From Clostridiales bacterium (GTDB taxonomy: Bacteria; Bacillota; Clostridia; Saccharofermentanales; Saccharofermentanaceae): a stretch of 64,000 nucleotides of DNA. The notes below the pieces were generated by a model. The model was not told the DNA's origin. It saw only the letters and a list, made by a program, of their open reading frames with translations, and made no database searches. The number at the start of each line of letters is the position of its first letter. Within the stretch, counting starts at the first letter, position 1. The position numbers were made by a program, and so were the translations under genes. The stretch lies in contig JAGAXM010000005.1 in assembly GCA_017940895.1 (NCBI GenBank), positions 124,001 through 188,000 on the forward strand. The letters run 5' to 3'. Positions 59,297 through 64,000 of this stretch are shown one piece after another.

Positions 59297-60399
59297 AGAA
59301 CCTGAAAAGATTTGTAAGTGCTGCATGCTGTGCATCGCTTCTTGCGGTATCCATGTTTACTGCCTGCGACAGCAGACAGGAGTTGATCATCTACAACTGG
59401 GGTGAGTACATCGCAGAGGACACGATTGCCAAGTTCGAGGCAGCTTATCCTCAGTACAGAGTCATCTACAGAACATTCGAGACAAACGAGACTATGTATC
59501 CCAATCTCGATAACACATATGACGTTATCATTCCTTCCGAGTACATGGTTTGCAGACTTATTAACGAGGAAAGACTCCAGCCTCTCGACTGGACCATGCT
59601 TCCCAATGTAACTGCCAACATGGATCCCATGTTCAACGATATGACTTATTCCCAGGATAAGGAGCTCTCGGACGAGGTTCTCGACTATGCGATCCCTTAT
59701 CTGTACTGCACGGTAGGTCTCGTATACGATGCCAACAGGATCGATCTTCCCGAAGGTACAACGGATCCTGCAGTTATCTGGAATGTGCTTTTCGATGAGG
59801 CTAATGCAGGCGACATCGGCATGTACGACTCAATGAGAGAGTCTATCGGCGTTGCTTTGAATTACCTGGGCTACTCCATCAACTCCATGGACGAGGAAGA
59901 GCTTGCCGAGGCTATGCAGCTTCTTATCGACCAGAAGACAAACATCAACCCCACATACGGCGTAGATAACCTCAAGGACAAGATGGCATCAGGCGAGATG
60001 GCTGCTTCCGTAGCATGGTCCGGCGACCACATCGTTATGCTCGACAGAATCGCAGAGCTCGGCGGCAACGACGATATCGACTTGAGATTCGTTCTCCCAG
60101 AGGGATCCAACTGGTCCGTAGACATGATGTGCATTCCTTCCAACGCAGCTAACTATGAGGGCGCACACGACTTCATCAACTTCATGTACGAGCCTGAGAT
60201 CGCTCTCGAGAACTGCGAGTACGTAGGTTATTCGACACCTAACGTAGCTGCCAAGACCATGCTCGATCCCGAGGTTTCCGGCAATGTTTATTACTATCCG
60301 ACAGAAGAGATCTTCTCCACACTCGAGGTATATTATTCTTCTTCCGAGTACGAGGAGAGATACACGGAGATCTGGAATACGGTTAAGGCTTCCGCATAA
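59293..60399 (+). CDS. potD: Spermidine/putrescine-binding lipoprotein PotD
   Basis: A lipoprotein signal peptide with lipobox FTAC and cysteine near 25 anchors this 368-residue protein outside the membrane. The mature start LIIYNWGEYIAEDTIAKFEA is the classic PotD/F N-terminus; YDVIIPSEYMVCRL, PYLYCTVGLVYDAN and WSVDMMCIPSNAANYEGAHD follow. The acidic and aromatic residues near WNVLFDEANAGDIGMYDS would hold the polyamine. It delivers spermidine or putrescine to PotBC. It completes a full importer; a terminator follows. Confidence 0.96.
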   Translation: MKNLKRFVSAACCASLLAVSMFTACDSRQELIIYNWGEYIAEDTIAKFEAAYPQYRVIYRTFETNETMYPNLDNTYDVIIPSEYMVCRLINEERLQPLDWTMLPNVTANMDPMFNDMTYSQDKELSDEVLDYAIPYLYCTVGLVYDANRIDLPEGTTDPAVIWNVLFDEANAGDIGMYDSMRESIGVALNYLGYSINSMDEEELAEAMQLLIDQKTNINPTYGVDNLKDKMASGEMAASVAWSGDHIVMLDRIAELGGNDDIDLRFVLPEGSNWSVDMMCIPSNAANYEGAHDFINFMYEPEIALENCEYVGYSTPNVAAKTMLDPEVSGNVYYYPTEEIFSTLEVYYSSSEYEERYTEIWNTVKASA

Positions 60400-60434
60400 C
60401 TTGTATTTTGGAGTATTTGAGTATATTCTTAACG

Positions 60435-60460
60435 GGCGGCGGAGGACTCTGCCGCCTTTA
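60435..60460 (+). terminator. Terminator after potD
   Basis: GGCGGC (60435-60440) pairs with GCCGCC (60451-60456), with a further GAG/CTC inner stem, then TTTATTAA. It separates the pot operon from proB, although the T tail is short, so some read-through is likely. Confidence 0.7.
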
Positions 60461-60482
60461 TTAACAGGAAGGAGCCCGCGTT

Positions 60483-61307
60483 ATGCAGGTTGAGGACAAC
60501 GGCGGTTCACGTTATTCGGTGAACTTCGCGAAAAGAATAGTGGTCAAGGTAGGAACTTCTACCATCACTTATGAGAACGGCAAGATGAATCACGGCAACA
60601 TCGATAAGCTGTGCCGCGGCATTGCCGATATCTGGAACAGCGGACGTGAGGTCATCCTCGTTACATCAGGTGCGATCGGTGTCGGCATCGGAAGTCTTAA
60701 TCTTCCCGAGAAGCCCGATGATATCCCGCAGAAGCAGGCTATTGCAGCCGTAGGCCAGTGCGAGCTCATGAACGCTTACACAAGATCCTTTGCCGAGTAT
60801 TCCTATGTATGCGGACAGATCCTGCTTACCAAAGACGGTATCGCAGATAAGCTTCAGAGACATAACATAACCAATACACTCGAGGCTATGCTCGAGAAGC
60901 ATCTGATCCCCGTTATCAACGAGAACGACACGGTATCCACATCCGAGATCTGGCATAACGGTACTTTCGGCGATAACGATACCCTCTCGGCGGATGTAGC
61001 CATACTTACGAATGCGGACCTTCTTATCATCCTTTCCGATATCGACGGTCTTTATACAAGCAACCCCAGGGAAGACGAGAACGCCAAGAGAATCTCTTAT
61101 GTTGAGGAGATCACCGACGAGATGCTCGGTTTCTCCAAGGGGGCGGGCAGCAAGCTCGGTACCGGCGGCATGTATACCAAGATTACCGCGATGCAGATGG
61201 TAACAGGCAAGGGCATCAACGGAGTTATCGCTTCGGGCTCGCAGCCTCAGGTCTTAGAGCAGATCCTGGATCAGGACGATATCGGTACGTTCTTCGCTGC
61301 GAAATAA
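60483..61307 (+). CDS. proB: Glutamate 5-kinase (short form without PUA domain)
   Basis: The 274-residue protein is an amino-acid kinase domain: RIVVKVGTSTITYENGK at 18-34, EVILVTSGAIGVGIGSLNLP, PVINENDTVSTSEIWHNGTFG with the glutamate site, GDNDTLSADVAILTNADLLI, and GTGGMYTKITAMQMVT. It phosphorylates glutamate in proline synthesis. The C-terminal PUA domain (~100 residues) found in E. coli ProB is missing, a common short form in Gram-positives. AGGAAGGAG precedes the start. proA is not in this window. Confidence 0.95.
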   Translation: MQVEDNGGSRYSVNFAKRIVVKVGTSTITYENGKMNHGNIDKLCRGIADIWNSGREVILVTSGAIGVGIGSLNLPEKPDDIPQKQAIAAVGQCELMNAYTRSFAEYSYVCGQILLTKDGIADKLQRHNITNTLEAMLEKHLIPVINENDTVSTSEIWHNGTFGDNDTLSADVAILTNADLLIILSDIDGLYTSNPREDENAKRISYVEEITDEMLGFSKGAGSKLGTGGMYTKITAMQMVTGKGINGVIASGSQPQVLEQILDQDDIGTFFAAK

Positions 61308-61335
61308 GAATATATCGAAAAACAATAAAAAGTTC

Positions 61336-61384
61336 TTGCAAAACAATATTGAGCATGCTATTATGATGTCATAAGAGCATGCTC
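61336..61384 (+). promoter_or_regulatory. Promoter with twin GAGCATGCT operators before the DUF2975/HTH pair
   Basis: TTGCAA (61336-61341), 17-bp spacer, TATTAT (61359-61364) with TG in front. GAGCATGCT occurs at 61351-61359, overlapping the -10 box, and the perfect palindrome GAGCATGCTC at 61375-61384, 24 bp downstream. Two sites, one in and one after the promoter, suggest repression by the small HTH protein encoded in the same operon. Confidence 0.75.
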
Positions 61385-61411
61385 ATTTCTTTTCTTGGGA
61401 GGAATAAGGTA

Positions 61412-61864
61412 ATGAAATACGATAACAGGATAATAAGATGGTCCAAGATCGCGACGATAATCTTTATCGCATTGGTGGTTGTAGCTGATCTGTTCGGGGT
61501 GGTCATCTCATCGTACATAAGCCTTGTCTGGGCTGAGAGATCCGATACATTCGCGATTCTGCTCCTGACCACTGTTTGGTATATGGGTACTGTAGGTGCA
61601 TACGGCATTCTTATCAGCGTCTATAAGCTTCTTACGAATATGGGTAAGGATATTGTATTCGACAGAGCAAACACGGGGCTTATGAAGATAATGGTTATCG
61701 CGCTTATCGCTATCGCTGTGGTCTGCGCATTAGGAAGTATCGCATGGATCGGAACAAGCTTCCTTTCCATGGTCGCATTGTTCATGGCGCTTATTGTATC
61801 ATGCGTAAGGGTTGTCTTTGATAAGGCGATTACCATGAAAGAAGAGATGGATCTTACGATCTAA
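61412..61864 (+). CDS. DUF2975 family four-helix membrane protein
   Basis: GGGAGG and AAGG place the start at 61412 (MKYDNRIIRWSKIATIIFIA), giving 150 residues. Four helices are seen at about 11-33, 47-68, 88-108 and 113-133. DUF2975 proteins are almost always encoded with a small Cro/CI-type HTH gene, as here 18 bp downstream. The pair is thought to form a membrane-linked regulatory unit, but the signal is not known. The operon has its own promoter with twin operators and its own terminator. Confidence 0.88.
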   Translation: MKYDNRIIRWSKIATIIFIALVVVADLFGVVISSYISLVWAERSDTFAILLLTTVWYMGTVGAYGILISVYKLLTNMGKDIVFDRANTGLMKIMVIALIAIAVVCALGSIAWIGTSFLSMVALFMALIVSCVRVVFDKAITMKEEMDLTI

Positions 61865-61882
61865 TGAAAGGAGGAGAGAATA

Positions 61883-62089
61883 ATGATCATTGTAAATCTT
61901 GATGTTATGATGGCTAAGCGTAAGATCTCCTCCGGAGACCTGGCGCAGAAAGTGGGTATCACGCCTGCGAATCTGTCGATATTGAAGAATCAGAAGGCCA
62001 AGGCGGTAAGGTTCTCGACACTGAACGATATATGTAAGGCTCTGGACTGTCAGCCCGGAGATATCCTGGAGTACAGGGAAGATGAATGA
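61883..62089 (+). CDS. Small Cro/CI-type HTH regulator (YozG-like)
   Basis: The 68-residue protein is almost entirely an HTH: MMAKRKISSGDLAQKVGITP then ANLSILKNQKAKAVRFSTLN and a short acidic end (CQPGDILEYREDE). Relatives such as YozG of Bacillus are encoded with DUF2975 membrane proteins. AAGGAGGAG is a strong ribosome binding site. It is the likely repressor of its own operon through the GAGCATGCT sites. Confidence 0.93.
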   Translation: MIIVNLDVMMAKRKISSGDLAQKVGITPANLSILKNQKAKAVRFSTLNDICKALDCQPGDILEYREDE

Positions 62090-62117
62090 GTAATTAATGG
62101 AATATGGAATAGGGAAG

Positions 62118-62150
62118 ACAAAGGCGGGGTGATGACAATCCCGCTTTTGT
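62118..62150 (+). terminator. Terminator of the DUF2975/HTH operon
   Basis: ACAAAGGCGGG (62118-62128) pairs with CCCGCTTTTGT (62140-62150) with one G-T pair, followed by TTATTCTTTATT. It lies 28 bp after the HTH gene. Confidence 0.85.
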
Positions 62151-62195
62151 TTATTCTTTATTAATAATTGATCGGATGTATAGAATCTTTTAGCA

Positions 62196-62204
62196 TGTTA
62201 AAAT
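62196..62204 (+). promoter_or_regulatory. Extended -10 box (TGTTAAAAT), 6 bases before the GGDEF/EAL gene
   Basis: TG-T-TAAAAT ends six bases before the ATG at 62211. The intervening CAAGGT has AAGG only one base from the start codon, too close for a normal ribosome binding site, so leaderless translation is likely. Confidence 0.45.
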
Positions 62205-62210
62205 CAAGGT

Positions 62211-64000
62211 ATGCTTTGGTTTGTAGTGACAGTAGCAATTCTTGCGGTCGTTACGGTCTTTTGTCTGGTCCGCACGCACAGGAGTGACAAGGAGATCGCT
62301 CCTTATGTATCGCATTGCCTTTTCTGGCTGCTGATCCCGATCGTTTCCAATATCGTTATTGCATTAAGCGATGATATAGAGATCTGTAAGTTCTGCTTCA
62401 CGGTCTACTTTATCAGCACCACGGTGCTTCTGTATTATTTCGCGGAGTTCGCGATCAAGTTTTGTAATTTTGATACCGATAAACCTCTTGCGAGCAACCT
62501 CATGATGGGTATCGTGGCACTTGATTCCGTCAACCTCGCATTAAATTATGTTTTCGGGCATGTATTTACGGTAAGTTCCGTAGAAGATGCGGGAGAGGTG
62601 GATGTAATCTTCCGGTCTTTGTGGTATCACAAGGTCCACCTCGGAATATCGGCGCTGTTGTTGCTGATACCTATCGTTGTATTGGCTGTTAAAAGCATAA
62701 AGTCTTCCAAGCTTTACAGAGACAGATATGTAGTTCTGCTTATCGCATGTTTGCTTACTTCCTTATGGGAGTCTTTCCATGTGTTTACGAACGGTCTTGT
62801 AGATCAGTCGATCATCGGTACATGTGCATGTGGTCTGTTCGTCTATATCTATGCGATGGAATATGTTCCTTCAATCCTTATGGATGAGATGAAGAAGACC
62901 GTACTTTCCACGATCAATGACGGTATCCTTTTCTTCGATGAGAACCGTGACTGCATTTATGCCAATCCTGCCGCCACATTCCAGCTCGGCATGGGACTTA
63001 ATGAGACCGAGTCAGGCTTCGAGAAGCTCTTGTCTCTGACGGGAGAGGACAGGGAAGAGTCGGCTTATTATTCTTCAAAGGTTCTGACATGTACCAAGAT
63101 GGAGGACGGCGAGGAGTATATCTACGATATCGAGTTCCATAAGCTTCATGATATGCAGGGTAAGCTCATCGGATCCTTTGCCAAGATCCAGGATACGACG
63201 GAGAGAACGAAGAGAGAGAATGTCAACAGATTCCTTGCGACACACGATAAGCTTACGGGAATCTATAATACCGACAGACTGTATGACTCCATAAGAGAAG
63301 TTCTCAATGCGAATCCCGATAAGGAATTCTATGTGATCGCATCCGATATCAAGGAGTTTAAGCTCGTTAACGACAGATACGGAAGAGAATTCGCAGATAA
63401 GCTTCTCATCAGGATCGCAGATCTTCTTAAGGACAAGGCAGTTTCCGATACGACCCGTTACGGCAGACTCGGTTCCGATAAGTTCGGATGTCTGATCGAG
63501 AAAGCAAATTACAATGAAGAGACATTCGTTTCTGCCATGAGGGAAGTTCCGAATGTCGGAATGAATCTTGTTATCCCGATCATTATGCATGTAGGTGCAT
63601 ATGAGGTTGAGGATAAGAATATGCCCGTATCCGCGATGTTCGACCGTGCATTTATCGCGATCGCCGGAGTTAAGCAGGAAGCGGATCTTCGTGTCGCATA
63701 TTATGAAGAGAATTCAAGAGATGCAATGCTTTGGGATCAGAAGATCACAGAGCAGCTCGACAATGCGATCCTTACGGGACAGATCGTTCCTTATCTGCAG
63801 GCTCAGGTCAACCGTGACGGTAAAGTCGTCGGTGCCGAGGTCCTGGTAAGATGGATCCATCCCGATGAAGGCTTTATGCCTCCCGGAAGATTCCTGTCCG
63901 TACTTGAGAAGAACGGAAGGATCGCGAAGATCGACCAGTATATCTGGGAGTGCGCCTGCAGGATATTGAGAAGATGGGCCTTCGAGGGACGTGAGGATCT
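62211..64000 (+). CDS. 7TM-PAS-GGDEF-EAL c-di-GMP protein, truncated by window end
   Basis: The frame is open from 62211 to the right edge (596 residues visible). The first ~225 residues hold seven helices, like the HisKA_7TM input module (LWFVVTVAILAVVTVFCLV; SIIGTCACGLFVYIYAMEY). A PAS domain follows (TINDGILFFDENRDCIYANP), then a GGDEF domain starting ATHDKLTGIYNTDRLYDSI whose signature is degenerate: GRLGSDKFGCLIE instead of GGDEF, so it probably cannot make c-di-GMP and may bind GTP. The start of an EAL domain is visible (GQIVPYLQAQVNRDGKVVGA, then EVLVRW in place of EALVRW, with the catalytic Glu kept). It is therefore probably a c-di-GMP phosphodiesterase controlled by a membrane signal. 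The C-terminus is not seen. Confidence 0.85.
   Translation, partial: MLWFVVTVAILAVVTVFCLVRTHRSDKEIAPYVSHCLFWLLIPIVSNIVIALSDDIEICKFCFTVYFISTTVLLYYFAEFAIKFCNFDTDKPLASNLMMGIVALDSVNLALNYVFGHVFTVSSVEDAGEVDVIFRSLWYHKVHLGISALLLLIPIVVLAVKSIKSSKLYRDRYVVLLIACLLTSLWESFHVFTNGLVDQSIIGTCACGLFVYIYAMEYVPSILMDEMKKTVLSTINDGILFFDENRDCIYANPAATFQLGMGLNETESGFEKLLSLTGEDREESAYYSSKVLTCTKMEDGEEYIYDIEFHKLHDMQGKLIGSFAKIQDTTERTKRENVNRFLATHDKLTGIYNTDRLYDSIREVLNANPDKEFYVIASDIKEFKLVNDRYGREFADKLLIRIADLLKDKAVSDTTRYGRLGSDKFGCLIEKANYNEETFVSAMREVPNVGMNLVIPIIMHVGAYEVEDKNMPVSAMFDRAFIAIAGVKQEADLRVAYYEENSRDAMLWDQKITEQLDNAILTGQIVPYLQAQVNRDGKVVGAEVLVRWIHPDEGFMPPGRFLSVLEKNGRIAKIDQYIWECACRILRRWAFEGRED

Overview
The window reads as chromosome of an anaerobic, low-to-mid GC member of the Bacillota, class Clostridia, probably from gut or rumen. 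The evidence is the Clostridia-type ribosomal protein S12 with a short internal insertion, the rpsL-rpsG-fusA-tuf order, AGGAGG-type ribosome binding sites, butyrate kinase with a phosphotransacetylase, a sodium-pumping OadAGCB decarboxylase, and glycoside hydrolases of families 36, 9 and 3. The exact genus cannot be fixed from the sequence. No tRNA, rRNA, CRISPR array or transposase is visible.

Layout. 1-1260 is an AT-rich accessory end: a partial AAA+ ATPase gene on the minus strand, its promoter embedded in three perfect-period 29-bp direct repeats, and a neighbouring NPCBM-type gene that seems to have lost its 5' end exactly where the repeats stop. 1337-7689 is a sugar locus: TetR regulator under twin 28-bp palindromes, a GT-B-like protein, a GPH sugar symporter with a large extracellular insert, and a GH36 alpha-galactosidase. 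7822-16373 holds a YfhO-type membrane protein, a LytTR/DUF3021 pair, and a minus-strand operon of CAP-domain protein, MATE exporter and a surface GH9 cellulase. 16541-24289 holds TrkA/TrkH potassium uptake, a HAD phosphatase, a Na/Pi transporter, TrmL and a saccharopine-dehydrogenase-like enzyme. 23585-27882 is a complete response regulator/ABC exporter/histidine kinase module of the peptide-antibiotic resistance type.

27969-40617 contains a PAS-GGDEF cyclase, a DeoB-DeoC fusion for deoxyribose catabolism, a DEAD-box helicase, a circularly permuted GH3 beta-glucosidase, membrane proteins, butyrate kinase plus Pta, and a DUF4214 amidase. 40707-44163 is the oxaloacetate/methylmalonyl-CoA-type decarboxylase sodium pump. 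44503-49820 is an XRE/DUF5680 regulator and the str operon. 49935-62089 holds a FIST-GGDEF protein, LysA, a second YfhO protein, a puuR-potABCD polyamine operon with an enlarged PotB, proB, and a DUF2975/HTH pair with twin operators. A 7TM-PAS-GGDEF-EAL gene runs off the right edge.

Together the genes suggest a plant-polysaccharide fermenter: cellulose and galactosides are cut by GH9, GH3 and GH36; acyl-phosphates give ATP through Buk and Pta; the Oad pump makes a sodium gradient that the Na/Pi and GPH transporters could use; and three c-di-GMP proteins add signalling. The best leads for new biology are the ATPase with its 29-bp repeat array, the DeoB-DeoC fusion, the PotB with a fused membrane domain, the twin-palindrome regulators, and a set of genes whose -10 hexamer lies only 6-8 bases before the start codon, as expected of leaderless messages.
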